A stretch of 64,000 nt of DNA from Nonomuraea angiospora (GTDB taxonomy: Bacteria > Actinomycetota > Actinomycetes > Streptosporangiales > Streptosporangiaceae), in assembly GCF_014873145.1 (NCBI RefSeq), contig NZ_JADBEK010000001.1, forward strand, positions 3,658,001 to 3,722,000, written 5' to 3'. The notes below the pieces were generated by a model. The model did not search any database. It saw nothing but the letters and a program-made list of their open reading frames with translations, and was not told the DNA's origin. Shown here one piece after another: positions 15,666 through 24,551 of the stretch. Every line of letters starts with the position of its first letter. The stretch's first letter is position 1. Made by a program: the position numbers and the translations under genes.

Positions 15666-18164
15666 GTGAGCCTACTCGTTGACCGCCTGCCCGAAGACCT
15701 CGACGCCGACCCGGACGCGATCTTCGACGCGTTCGTCCAGTGGAACTCCGAGCGGGGGCTCACCCTCTATCCCGCTCAGGAGGAGGCGCTCATCGAGGTC
15801 GTCTCCGGCAGCAACCTGATCCTGGCCACCCCGACCGGCTCGGGCAAGTCGCTGGTGGCCGCGGGCGCCCACTTCACGGCGCTGACGCGCGACCAGCGCA
15901 CCTTCTACACCGCGCCGATCAAGGCGCTGGTGTCGGAGAAGTTCTTCGACCTGTGCGCGATCTTCGGCACCGACAACGTCGGCATGATGACCGGCGACGC
16001 CAGCGTCAACCCGGGCGCGCCGATCATCTGCTGCACGGCCGAGATCCTGGCGAACGTGGCCCTGCGCGACGGCGCCGGGGCCGACATCGGCCAGGTCGTC
16101 ATGGACGAGTTCCACTTCTACGCCGAGCCCGACCGCGGCTGGGCGTGGCAGGTGCCGATCCTGGAGCTGCCCAACGTGCAGTTCATCCTCATGTCGGCCA
16201 CGCTCGGCGACGTGTCGATGTTCGAGCGCGACCTGACCAGGCGCACCGGCCGGCCGACGTCCGTGGTCAAGCACGCCGAGCGCCCGGTGCCGCTGGTCTA
16301 CTCCTACCGGATGACGCCGCTGCACGAGACGCTGGAGGAGATGCTCAAGACCGGGCAGGCGCCGGTCTACGTCGTGCACTTCACGCAGGCGGCGGCGATG
16401 GAGCGGGCGCAGGCCCTGATGTCCATCAACATGGCGACGAAGGCCGAGAAGGAGGCCATCGCCGCGATGATCGGGGGCTTCCGGTTCACCACGCGGTTCG
16501 GGCGGGCGCTGTCGCGGCTGGTGCGCCACGGCATCGGCGTGCACCACGCGGGCATGCTGCCGAAATACCGGCGCCTGGTGGAGCGGCTGGCCCAGGCGGG
16601 GCTGCTGAAGGTCATCTGCGGCACCGACACCCTGGGCGTCGGCGTCAACGTGCCGATCAGGACGGTGCTGTTCACGGCGCTGTCCAAGTACGACGGCAAC
16701 AAGGTGCGGCGGCTGCGCGCCCGCGAGTTCCACCAGATCGCGGGCCGGGCGGGCCGGGCCGGGTTCGACACCATCGGCTACGTCGCCTGCCAGGCCCCCG
16801 AGCACGACATCGAGAACGCCAAGGCGCTGGCCAAGATCGGCGACGACCCCAAGCGGCGGCGCGGCTACGCGCGCAAGAAGCCGCCAGAGGGGTTCGTGGG
16901 CTGGAGCGAGGAGACGTTCCAGAAGCTCCAGGAGGCCGAGCCTGAGCCGCTCAACTCCCGCTTCAAGGTCAGCAACGCGATGCTGCTCGCGGTCATCAAC
17001 CGGCCGGGCGACTGCTTCCAGGCGATGAAGCACCTGCTGACCGACAACCACGAGGACCGCAAGTGGCAGCGGCGGCACATCAGCCAGGCCATCGCGATCT
17101 ACCGGTCGCTGCTGGCGGGCGGCATCGTGGAGCAGTTCGCCGAGCCCGACGAGCAGGGCCGGCGGGCCAGGCTGACGATCGACCTGCAGGAGGACTTCGC
17201 GCTCAACCAGGCGCTGTCCACGTTCGCGCTGGCCGCGTTCGACCTGCTCGACCGCGAGTCGCCGTCGTACGCGCTGGACATCGTCTCGATCGTGGAGTCG
17301 ATCCTCGACGACCCGCGGCAGATCCTGTCGGCGCAGCTGAAGAAGGCGCGCGGCGAGGCGGTCGCGCAGATGAAGGCCGACGGCATCGAGTACGAAGAGC
17401 GCATGGAGCAGCTGGCCGAGGTCATGTACCCGATGCCGCTGGAGGACCTGCTGCTGGGGGCCTACGAGACCTACCGGCGCGGGCATCCGTGGGTGGGCGA
17501 CTACACGGTCAGCCCCAAGTCCGTCATCCGCGACATGTTCGAGCGGGCGATGACGTTCGGCGAGTACATCCAGTTCTACGAGCTGGCCAGGTCCGAGGGC
17601 ACGGTGCTGCGCTACCTGGCCGACGCCTACCGGACGCTGTCGCGCACGGTGCCCGAGCACCTCAAGACCGACGATCTGGTCGATCTGATCGAGTGGCTCG
17701 GCGAGCTGGTCCGCCAGGTCGACTCCTCGCTGATCGACGAGTGGGAGAAGCTCACCAACCCGGCCGAGGCGCTGGAGCAGAAGGACCAGCTGGAGGCCAA
17801 GGTGCGGCCGGTCACGGCCAACCCGCGGGCCTTCCGGGTGCTGGTGCGCAACGCCATGTTCCGGCTGGTGGAGCTGTGCGCCATCGAGAAGGAGGAGGAG
17901 CTGGAGGAGCTGGCTCCCGACGTCGACTGGGGCGCGGCGCTGGACGCGTACTACGCCGACCACGAGGAGATCTTCACCGACGCCGACGCGCGCGGGCCCG
18001 CGCTGCTGCGGATCGAGGAGGAGAGCGGGCTCTGGAAGGTCCGGCAGACGATCAAGGATCCGGCCGGCGACGGCGACTGGGGCATCGACGCCCAGGTGGA
18101 TCTGGCGGCCTCCGACGAGGAGGGCCGCGCGGTCCTGCACGTGATCGGCCTCAACAGGCTCTGA
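15666..18164 (+). CDS. DEAD/DEAH-box helicase with DUF3516 region
   Basis: 832 aa from GTG 15666 (VSLLVDRLPEDLDADPDAIF), preceded by a purine-rich AGGATAGAG. Motif I is ATPTGSGKS (residues 54-62), motif II is DEFH (147-150), motif III is SATL and motif VI is QIAGRAGRAG. This is a superfamily 2 Ski2-like helicase core, followed by a long C-terminal actinobacterial region (DUF3516). It probably acts on RNA or DNA structures in the cytoplasm; the exact role of this family is not established. It is a single-gene unit followed by two hairpins. Confidence 0.92.
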   Translation: MSLLVDRLPEDLDADPDAIFDAFVQWNSERGLTLYPAQEEALIEVVSGSNLILATPTGSGKSLVAAGAHFTALTRDQRTFYTAPIKALVSEKFFDLCAIFGTDNVGMMTGDASVNPGAPIICCTAEILANVALRDGAGADIGQVVMDEFHFYAEPDRGWAWQVPILELPNVQFILMSATLGDVSMFERDLTRRTGRPTSVVKHAERPVPLVYSYRMTPLHETLEEMLKTGQAPVYVVHFTQAAAMERAQALMSINMATKAEKEAIAAMIGGFRFTTRFGRALSRLVRHGIGVHHAGMLPKYRRLVERLAQAGLLKVICGTDTLGVGVNVPIRTVLFTALSKYDGNKVRRLRAREFHQIAGRAGRAGFDTIGYVACQAPEHDIENAKALAKIGDDPKRRRGYARKKPPEGFVGWSEETFQKLQEAEPEPLNSRFKVSNAMLLAVINRPGDCFQAMKHLLTDNHEDRKWQRRHISQAIAIYRSLLAGGIVEQFAEPDEQGRRARLTIDLQEDFALNQALSTFALAAFDLLDRESPSYALDIVSIVESILDDPRQILSAQLKKARGEAVAQMKADGIEYEERMEQLAEVMYPMPLEDLLLGAYETYRRGHPWVGDYTVSPKSVIRDMFERAMTFGEYIQFYELARSEGTVLRYLADAYRTLSRTVPEHLKTDDLVDLIEWLGELVRQVDSSLIDEWEKLTNPAEALEQKDQLEAKVRPVTANPRAFRVLVRNAMFRLVELCAIEKEEELEELAPDVDWGAALDAYYADHEEIFTDADARGPALLRIEEESGLWKVRQTIKDPAGDGDWGIDAQVDLAASDEEGRAVLHVIGLNRL

Positions 18165-18181
18165 ACCGGCTGGAAGCTGCG

Positions 18182-18215
18182 CTGGGGCTGCCCCCGAAGC
18201 CCAATGCAGCCCCAG
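18182..18215. terminator. Terminator-like hairpin after helicase
   Basis: CTGGGGCTGC / GCAGCCCCAG, perfect 10-bp arms with a 14-base loop, 17 bp after the helicase stop. Confidence 0.75.
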
Positions 18216-18226
18216 AAATGACAAGC

Positions 18227-18266
18227 CGTGTGCCGGAACGGACTGGCAAGGGCGCCCCGGCACACG
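18227..18266. terminator. Second terminator-like hairpin
   Basis: CGTGTGCCGG / CCGGCACACG, perfect 10-bp arms with a 20-base loop. It lies 12 bp beyond the first hairpin and before the convergent gene at 18344, so it may serve the opposite strand. Confidence 0.65.
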
Positions 18267-18343
18267 CCTGTCGATTAAGTGTCCTCGGTGGAACGTCGGG
18301 GTCGTGTCATGACCATGTCCCAAGATCGATACATTTCCCGCAA

Positions 18344-18907
18344 TCAACAATCGGCAATGGTGCAGACCTTGGCGAGCATGCGCTTGGTGTCCGTGGTCTG
18401 CTGCTTGAAGTCGGCCCCGGCGGGCTTGCCCCACTCGCCGGCCACGGTGTAGAGGATCAGGGCGTTCCCGCGGCGGGTCACGATGGCCCGCTCGCCGCCG
18501 ACGGCAGGCTTCTTGCCCTGGTAGGCCTGGCCGGTGATCTTCAACCCCTCGTCGCCGAGGTCGGCCGCGACGGCGGAGTAGCGGTAGGCGGACCTGGAGC
18601 AGGCGCGCACGGCGGCCCCGAGGTCGCGCAGGGCCTTGCCCGCGGCCGAGGCCGAGGCGTAGAGGATGACCTGCTCGGACTTGGAGTAGTCGGGCACCGC
18701 GGTGTAGACGAGCGTCCTGGCCTGCGTGCGGCCCGACTGCGCCAGCCTGGCCTTCTGGCACGGGTTCACGACGAGGGCGGCGCTCTTCTTACCGCTGGCC
18801 GTCCAATTCGTCTCCGGGTTCTTGTCCTTGGTGGCGGCGGCCTGCTCGTACAGCAGGAAGTTGTTCGGGATGGCGAGCACGACGGCGACCAACAGCGCTG
18901 GGATCAT
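18344..18907 (-). CDS. Secreted or membrane-anchored protein of unknown function
   Basis: 187 aa. A short hydrophobic N-terminus (MIPALLVAVVLAIPNNFLLY) acts as a signal or anchor. An extracytoplasmic domain with three Cys residues follows (NPCQKARL, VRACSRSAY, VCTIADC). The arrangement, including LGDEGLKITGQAYQGKKPA and a central RRGNALILYTVAG strand, resembles PknH-type extracellular sensor domains, but weakly. A TACCAT -10-like hexamer ends 8 bases before the ATG, suggesting a leaderless transcript. It is divergent from the DUF2087 gene, whose start is only 8 bp away. Confidence 0.75.
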   Translation of the reverse strand: MIPALLVAVVLAIPNNFLLYEQAAATKDKNPETNWTASGKKSAALVVNPCQKARLAQSGRTQARTLVYTAVPDYSKSEQVILYASASAAGKALRDLGAAVRACSRSAYRYSAVAADLGDEGLKITGQAYQGKKPAVGGERAIVTRRGNALILYTVAGEWGKPAGADFKQQTTDTKRMLAKVCTIADC

Positions 18908-18915
18908 GCGACAAA

Positions 18916-19434
18916 ATGGTAGGGGTGAACGACGAAGACCTCAGGCGCGTGCTCGGGCTCCTCTCCCAGGACGACACGTTACGGACCTTCGCCTCCCTGG
19001 TGCTGGGCGAGAGCGACGGCCTGTCCCCCAAGGCGCTGCACAAGCTGGCCGGCGGCGGCCTGGCGGCGTGTGACGAGAGCGGCAAGTGGCGGGCCGCGCC
19101 CGAGCGGTTCAGGGAGCTGCTGCGGGCGCGGGCCGAGCCGGTGGAGGCGCTGAGCGCCGACGAGCGGGTGCTGCGCACGTTCCTGGTGGACGGGCGGCTG
19201 ACGACCATGGGGATGCGCCGCGACAAGCGGCTCGTGGTGCTGCGCTACATCGCCACGCTGTTCGAGCCGGGCGTGCGCTACCCGGAGAAGGACGTCAACG
19301 TGACGCTGCGGGCCTTCCACGACGACTACGCGGCGCTGCGCCGCTACCTGGTGGACGAGGGGCTGCTGTCCAGGGAGGGCAACGTCTACTGGCGCAGCGG
19401 CGGGCCCGTGGACATCGGCACGATAGAGGTCTAA
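18916..19434 (+). CDS. DUF2087 domain-containing regulator-like protein
   Basis: 172 aa. The N-terminal half (residues about 5-65) looks like a winged-helix (LLSQDDTLRTFASLVLGESD). The C-terminal half is a DUF2087 module (LRTFLVDGRLTTMGMRRDKR, YPEKDVNVTLRAFHDDYAAL). Such proteins are often found as small DNA-binding regulators. The start may be ATG 18916 or GTG 18925; neither has a convincing ribosome site. The stop overlaps the convergent hexosaminidase stop by 4 bp. Confidence 0.8.
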   Translation: MVGVNDEDLRRVLGLLSQDDTLRTFASLVLGESDGLSPKALHKLAGGGLAACDESGKWRAAPERFRELLRARAEPVEALSADERVLRTFLVDGRLTTMGMRRDKRLVVLRYIATLFEPGVRYPEKDVNVTLRAFHDDYAALRRYLVDEGLLSREGNVYWRSGGPVDIGTIEV

Positions 19435-21026
19435 CGGCGCAGGTTGCTGGTCCAGGCGTCGAGCTTGGCCTGCCAGCGCTCCGGGTCCTCCGGCCGCCCC
19501 GGCACGCCGGGCCGGGTCTGCCAGGGCAGCGGCCCCTCCTCGTGCCGGTACTCCACGCCGATCGCCTCCAGCCGGGGCAGGTGCGCCGCCAGCCGCCTGC
19601 GGAAGTCGGCCAGGTCTCGCTCGGGCGGGCTCCACACCGTCTCGGAGAAGGCCGAGAGCCGGGGGAAGGCCATGTAGTCCGCGTGCCGGGCGGAGTCGAT
19701 CAGCTCCGTCCACAGGCAGCACTGCGCGCCCAGCACGCGGGCGGCCGCCGGTTCGCCGCGCAGGTCGGCGGGCACGGGCTCGAAGTTGTAGACGTCCTCC
19801 AGCGCCAGCACCGTCCCGAACGGGACCGGCTCCTCCTCCCCCGGCCCCTGCCGGTAGTCCAGGTAGAGGCTCGTGTTCGAGCAGTTGATCACGTCGTGGC
19901 CCCTCCTGGCGGCGGTCACCGCGCCCAGCTCGCCGCGCCAGGACGCGACCACCGCGCCGGGCGCGAGGCCGCCCTCCAGGATCTCGTCCCAGCCGACGAG
20001 CCTGCGGCCGCGCGCCGTCAGGTAGGCGTCGAACTGGTGGATGAACCAGCTCTGCAGCTCCTCCTCGTCCCGCAGCCCCAGCTCGGCGATGCGCCGCTGC
20101 GCCGCGGGGCTGGCCCGCCACTGGTCCTTGCGGCACTCGTCGCCGCCCAGCACGATGTACGGGCTGGGGAACAGCTCCAGCACCTCGTCCAGCACGTCCT
20201 GGAAGAACTTGATCGTGCTGTCCTCGACGTTGACCACGTTGTGGCCGACGCCCCAGGTCGTGCGCACCTCCAGGGGAGCGTCCAGGTTGCCCAGCTCCGG
20301 GTAGGCGGCGATGGCGGCCTGGGTGTGGCCGGGCAGGTCGATCTCGGGGACCACCGTCACGTGCCGCGCCGCCGCGTAGGCGACGATCTCCCTGATGTCG
20401 TCCTGGGTGTAGTAGCCGCCGTGCGGGCGGCCGTCCATGGGGCCGTCCCAGCCGGTCTGGCTCTCCTTGCGCCAGGAGCCGGCCTCGGTCAGCCTCGGGT
20501 AGCGGCGGATCTCGACCCGCCAGCCCTGGTCGTCGGTGAGGTGCAGGTGCAGGACGTTCAGCTTGTGCAGGGCCAGCAGGTCGATGAAGCGGAGCACGTC
20601 CCGTTTGACCATGAAGTGCCGGGCGACGTCGAGCAGGGCCCCGCGCCAGCCGAACCTGGGCGCGTCCTCGACGTACGCGCCGGGCACCTCGAAGGGGCCG
20701 CCCCCGGCCTTTCTGAAGGCGGCGGCCGGCAGCAGCTGCCTGAACGTCTGTGCCCCGTAGAAGGCCCCGGCGGGCCCGCCCGCGACGATCTCCACGGTGG
20801 CGCCGACGGTCAGCCGGTACGCCTCCGGCGGCAGGTCGCCGAGCTTCAGGGTGATCGTTCCCGAGCCGCCGGGCAGCAGCTCGCCACCGGTGACGGGGGC
20901 GAGCTCGCCGCGCAGCCAGGCGGCCACCTGGCCGAGCGCCGGGTCGGCGGCGAGCGAGGTCTCGCGGTCGAGGACGAACGCCCCTGGCCTGGGCTCGTGC
21001 TGGACGGGCTTGGGAACGATCAACAA
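19431..21026 (-). CDS. Beta-N-acetylhexosaminidase (GH20)
   Basis: 531 aa. An N-terminal GH20b-like domain is followed by the catalytic barrel. DGRPHGGYYTQDDIREIVAY and the catalytic pair D296-E297 (YIVLGGDECRKD) identify GH20, which uses substrate-assisted catalysis to remove terminal beta-GlcNAc or GalNAc. No signal peptide (MLIVPKPVQHEPRPGAF), so it should act in the cytoplasm on imported fragments. Last gene of the seven-gene glycan operon, 11 bp after the GH27 gene. Confidence 0.93.
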   Translation of the reverse strand: MLIVPKPVQHEPRPGAFVLDRETSLAADPALGQVAAWLRGELAPVTGGELLPGGSGTITLKLGDLPPEAYRLTVGATVEIVAGGPAGAFYGAQTFRQLLPAAAFRKAGGGPFEVPGAYVEDAPRFGWRGALLDVARHFMVKRDVLRFIDLLALHKLNVLHLHLTDDQGWRVEIRRYPRLTEAGSWRKESQTGWDGPMDGRPHGGYYTQDDIREIVAYAAARHVTVVPEIDLPGHTQAAIAAYPELGNLDAPLEVRTTWGVGHNVVNVEDSTIKFFQDVLDEVLELFPSPYIVLGGDECRKDQWRASPAAQRRIAELGLRDEEELQSWFIHQFDAYLTARGRRLVGWDEILEGGLAPGAVVASWRGELGAVTAARRGHDVINCSNTSLYLDYRQGPGEEEPVPFGTVLALEDVYNFEPVPADLRGEPAAARVLGAQCCLWTELIDSARHADYMAFPRLSAFSETVWSPPERDLADFRRRLAAHLPRLEAIGVEYRHEEGPLPWQTRPGVPGRPEDPERWQAKLDAWTSNLRR

Positions 21027-21037
21027 CGGCGGACTCC

Positions 21038-22987
21038 TTACTGGCAGGTGATGACGGCGTCGGCGAAGTCGGCGTGGTCGGAGGTCGCGTTGTCGCCTCC
21101 GTTGGTCGCGACCAGCCGGACATATCTGGCGCCCTCGACGGACGCGGTGACCTTGCGGGCGGGCATGGCGCCGGTGAGCACGCCCGAGTGGGCGACCCGG
21201 CCGCCGTCGGCCCAGACCTCGAAGTCGGCCGAGCCCGCCGCGCCGACCTCGTCGTCGATCCCGGCCTGGAACTCGACGGTCGAGCAGCGCCCGGCGAGGT
21301 AGTACTCGATCTCGGCGGGCGCGTGGGCGCCGAGGCCCTTGGCGTAGGTGACGCCCTCGATGGTGATCGGCCTGCCGTCGCCGGCCGCCTTGTCACCGTT
21401 GCTGGTGTCCTTCTCGACCGGGCCGAAGTAGTTCTTGGCGCTGGTCCAGGCCACGTCGCTGAGGGAGGTCCGCCCCGGGCCGGGCGCCGTGGCGACCGTC
21501 ACGACGGCCACGGCGGTCTGGCCGCCCTGGGTGAAGGTGATCTCGTAGGTCCCGGGCGTCGCGCCGGCGGGCGGGGTGACGGCCCACTTCACGGTGAGCG
21601 TCTCGCCGCCGTCGAGCCGGCTCGCCCGGGTAGGCGTGCGCGCGGCGACCTGCCACCCGTCCGGTACGCGGGCCGCAACCTCGACGTCGCGCAGCCCCGC
21701 CGTGGCCCCGGTGTTGGTGACCTGGGTGACGATCTCGCCGGCCTTGCCCGGCTCCAGCACCGAGGGCCGGTCGTCGCCGAGGAACGCGGGCGGGTCGGCC
21801 TCGAACGTCACCAGCGGCGGCGCCTGCTCGCGGCTCTCGCTCACCCGGTAGAGCAGGGCGCCGTGCGCGGGGACCTGGGCCGACAGCTCGCCCTTGGACG
21901 AGGCGACCGCGCCGCTCCACAGCTCCTCGACCCGGTAGCGCGAGCCGCCCAGCCTGGTCTGGATGGTGGCCGCCCGGTCGCTCTCGTTGAACAGCGCGAC
22001 GGCCCGGTCGCCGTTGGCCAGCGGCTTGGACAGCACGTGGTACCAGCCGTCGGTCTTGACGAACGTGCCGTGGACGCCCAGCGAGTCCTGGTTCACGGCG
22101 ACGACCTTGGGGTTGGCCACCACCGAGGGCGGCGCGGCGGCCGGGTCGGCCTGGAGGATCAGCGGCGCGGCGCCGACGGCCCAGAGGGTGAACTGGGCGC
22201 GGTACTCGGCCTCGGTCATCCCGCCGCGCCCGGCCTGGATCAGGTCCGGGTCGGCCCAGCTGCCCGGGCCCGCGTACTCGGCCCTGAGCTGGTTGGTCTC
22301 CCAGATGTCCACCATCGAGGCGTAGGTGTCGGGGATGGGACGGTTGTAGACGTTCGTCCGCCAGGTGGTGGCGCCCGCGCCCTTGCCCCAGAGCCACGGC
22401 ACGGTGCTGCCGTCCTCGTTGTTCATGGCGAACACGACGTCCGCGCCGAGGGCCTGGCGCATGCGCGGATAGAGGACCTGGGCGATCTGCTGCACGTTCT
22501 GGCCGGGGAAGTCGGCGGTGGGGACGTTGCACCAGTCGTACTTGACGTAGTCGACGCCCCAGCCCTTGAGCTGCCCGGCGTCGGCGGCTTCGCTCTTGTA
22601 CGAGCCGGGGCCGCCGCCTGAGCACGCCTTGGTGCCGGCCGACAGGCTGAGCCCGAGCTTCAGGCCCTTGCCGTGGACGTAGTCGGCCAGGGCCTTGACG
22701 CCGCCGGGGAAGCGGGTGGCGTCGGGGGCTAGGGCGCCGCCGGCGCGCTGGGCGGCCAGCCAGCAGTCGTCGATGATGACGTACCGGTAGCCGAGCGCGA
22801 GGAGGGGCAGGAGGGCGTCGGCGGCCTTGCGTACCGACGACTCCGAGACCGAGCAGCCGAGCGAGCGGCTGCTCCAGCCCATCGGCGGGCCGGCCGCCGC
22901 CCCCGTGAAAGACGCTGCGGCGCCGGCTGACGGGACGAAGGGCATGGCGAGGAGGGCCGCCGCGGCGGCGGCCGTGAGGATGCGCAT
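21038..22987 (-). CDS. Secreted alpha-galactosidase-like GH27 with NEW3 and NPCBM domains
   Basis: 649 aa. Residues 1-25 are a Sec signal peptide. The GH27 barrel shows YVIIDDCW, nucleophile D151 (DYVKYDWC) and a PGSWADPD segment (about 242-248). The usual PPMGWNSWN reads PPMGWSSRS, a divergence in the entry loop. An NPCBM-associated NEW3 module (about 400-490, VTQVTNTGATAGLRDVEVAA) and an NPCBM carbohydrate-binding module (about 510-649, YAKGLGAHAPAEIEYYLAGR) follow. It acts outside the cell, removing terminal alpha-galactosyl (or alpha-GalNAc) residues. It begins 10 bp after the PhoD stop. Confidence 0.92.
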   Translation of the reverse strand: MRILTAAAAAALLAMPFVPSAGAAASFTGAAAGPPMGWSSRSLGCSVSESSVRKAADALLPLLALGYRYVIIDDCWLAAQRAGGALAPDATRFPGGVKALADYVHGKGLKLGLSLSAGTKACSGGGPGSYKSEAADAGQLKGWGVDYVKYDWCNVPTADFPGQNVQQIAQVLYPRMRQALGADVVFAMNNEDGSTVPWLWGKGAGATTWRTNVYNRPIPDTYASMVDIWETNQLRAEYAGPGSWADPDLIQAGRGGMTEAEYRAQFTLWAVGAAPLILQADPAAAPPSVVANPKVVAVNQDSLGVHGTFVKTDGWYHVLSKPLANGDRAVALFNESDRAATIQTRLGGSRYRVEELWSGAVASSKGELSAQVPAHGALLYRVSESREQAPPLVTFEADPPAFLGDDRPSVLEPGKAGEIVTQVTNTGATAGLRDVEVAARVPDGWQVAARTPTRASRLDGGETLTVKWAVTPPAGATPGTYEITFTQGGQTAVAVVTVATAPGPGRTSLSDVAWTSAKNYFGPVEKDTSNGDKAAGDGRPITIEGVTYAKGLGAHAPAEIEYYLAGRCSTVEFQAGIDDEVGAAGSADFEVWADGGRVAHSGVLTGAMPARKVTASVEGARYVRLVATNGGDNATSDHADFADAVITCQ

Positions 22988-22997
22988 GGGAGTCCTG

Positions 22998-24542
22998 TCA
23001 GGCGGGGTTGAGTCTGGCGGCGCCCGGCTCGATGACGAAGGAGCCGGAGGTGTAGGCGGGGGCGTACGGCTCGGTGACGCGCGACAGCGACCGGAAGTCG
23101 ACCTTCATCTCCTGCTGCGTGAGCTTGGTGCGCACGTAGCCCCGGCGGCCGTTGAAGAACTTCACGTGCGGGTTCTCGTCGAGCAGCACCTGGGTGTTGG
23201 GGTATTCGTCCAGGCCGTTGCCGGCGCTCGTCACCGAGGTGGTGACCAGCTCGACGGCCACGGACTTCGACTCCGGGTCCTGGTGGTCGCGCTTGACCTC
23301 GCCGGCCCAGTGGCTGTGCACGTCGCCGGTGAGCACGACGGCGTTGCGCTTGTAGGTGTCGATGGCGGCCGTCAGGCGGTTGCGGGAGGCGACGTAGCCG
23401 TCCCAGCCCTCGTTGGAGTAGCCCTTGCCCTCGCCGTTCGTCCAGTCCATCTCCATGAGGAAGACCTGCTGGCCGAGCAGGTCCCAGGTGGCGCGCGAGC
23501 CCTTCAGCTCGCCGTCCAGCCAGCTCTCCTGGTCGCGGCCCAGGATCGTGCGGTTCGGCTCCAGGCGGTCGAGGCAGTCGGGGCCGACGGTGCCGCTCTT
23601 GCCGGTGCAGGCGTACAGGTCGCGGTACTGGCGCGTGTCGAGCAGGTGCAGGTTGGCCACCGCGCCCCAGCGGATGCTGCGGTAGAGCTTGAGCGCCGAC
23701 CCGTCGGGCTTCTGGGCGCGGCGCAGCGGCATGTTCTCGTAGTACGCCTGGAAGGCGGCGGCGCGGCGGGCGAGGAACGGCGGGTCGGGCTGCTCGGGCA
23801 CGTCGCCGGCCCAGGCGTTCTCGATGTCGTGGTCGTCCCACACCACGACCCAGGGGGCGATGGCGTGGGCCAGCTGCGACTCGGGGTCGGCCTTGTGCTG
23901 GGCGTGGCGTAACCGGTATCCGGCCAGGTCGAAGCACTCGCCGCCGGCCTGGTCGCGGACCGGGTACTTGTAGTCGCCGTACTCGTAGATGTAGTCGCCG
24001 AGGAAGGCGATCAGGTCGGGCTGGTCCTCGGCCATCCTGCGGTAGGGGGTGAACCAGCCCACCTGGTAGTCGGCGCAGGAGGTGAACGACAGGTTCAGCG
24101 CCCGGCTGCGGGTGCCGGGGGCGGGGGCGGTGAGGGTGCGGCCGACGGGGCTGAGCTCGCCCTCGGCCTTGAAGCGGTAGAAGTACTCGGCGCCCGGCTG
24201 GAGGCCGTCGAGCTCGACGTGCACGCTGTGGGCCGCGTCGGTGCGGGCGACCTCGACGCCGCGCCGTACGAGGTGCCGGAAGTTCTCGTCCTTGGCGAGC
24301 TGCCACTGGACCGGCACCGGGCGGTCCGGCATGCCGCCGAGGCCGTCGAGGGCGACCGGGTTCATGGCGAGCCGGGTCCACAGGACCACGCCGCCGGGCG
24401 TGGGCTCGCCCGAGGCGACGCCGAGCTGGAAGGGGTCGGACAGAGGGGCGCGGCGGACGGCCGCGCGCACGGGTTCGGCACCCAGTGCGGCGGAAATGCC
24501 CAGGCTCGCGCCCCCGGCGAACAGGGAACGCCGGGTGATCAT
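22998..24542 (-). CDS. phoD: PhoD-family metallophosphatase/phosphodiesterase, Tat-secreted
   Basis: 514 aa. A twin-arginine signal (MITRRSLFAGGASLGISAAL) targets a folded metalloenzyme outside the membrane. PhoD signatures include FTSCADYQ, IAFLGDYIYEYGDY, VVWDDHDIENAWAGDVPEQ and VLTGDVHSHW. Family enzymes use Fe/Ca and cleave phosphomono- or diesters, and Bacillus subtilis PhoD is known to attack wall teichoic acid. It lies 9 bp after the solute-binding gene inside a glycoside-hydrolase operon rather than alone, which suggests a phosphate-bearing glycan substrate. Whether it is also Pho-regulated cannot be told here. Confidence 0.92.
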   Translation of the reverse strand: MITRRSLFAGGASLGISAALGAEPVRAAVRRAPLSDPFQLGVASGEPTPGGVVLWTRLAMNPVALDGLGGMPDRPVPVQWQLAKDENFRHLVRRGVEVARTDAAHSVHVELDGLQPGAEYFYRFKAEGELSPVGRTLTAPAPGTRSRALNLSFTSCADYQVGWFTPYRRMAEDQPDLIAFLGDYIYEYGDYKYPVRDQAGGECFDLAGYRLRHAQHKADPESQLAHAIAPWVVVWDDHDIENAWAGDVPEQPDPPFLARRAAAFQAYYENMPLRRAQKPDGSALKLYRSIRWGAVANLHLLDTRQYRDLYACTGKSGTVGPDCLDRLEPNRTILGRDQESWLDGELKGSRATWDLLGQQVFLMEMDWTNGEGKGYSNEGWDGYVASRNRLTAAIDTYKRNAVVLTGDVHSHWAGEVKRDHQDPESKSVAVELVTTSVTSAGNGLDEYPNTQVLLDENPHVKFFNGRRGYVRTKLTQQEMKVDFRSLSRVTEPYAPAYTSGSFVIEPGAARLNPA

Positions 24543-24551
24543 GGGAGTCCT

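Noticed and set aside
15672..18761. 1029-codon minus-strand frame across the helicase
   Set aside because: Low-complexity shadow of the clear plus-strand helicase.
23152..23912. Plus-strand frames within the PhoD gene
   Set aside because: Antisense to a gene with intact catalytic motifs and a Tat signal.
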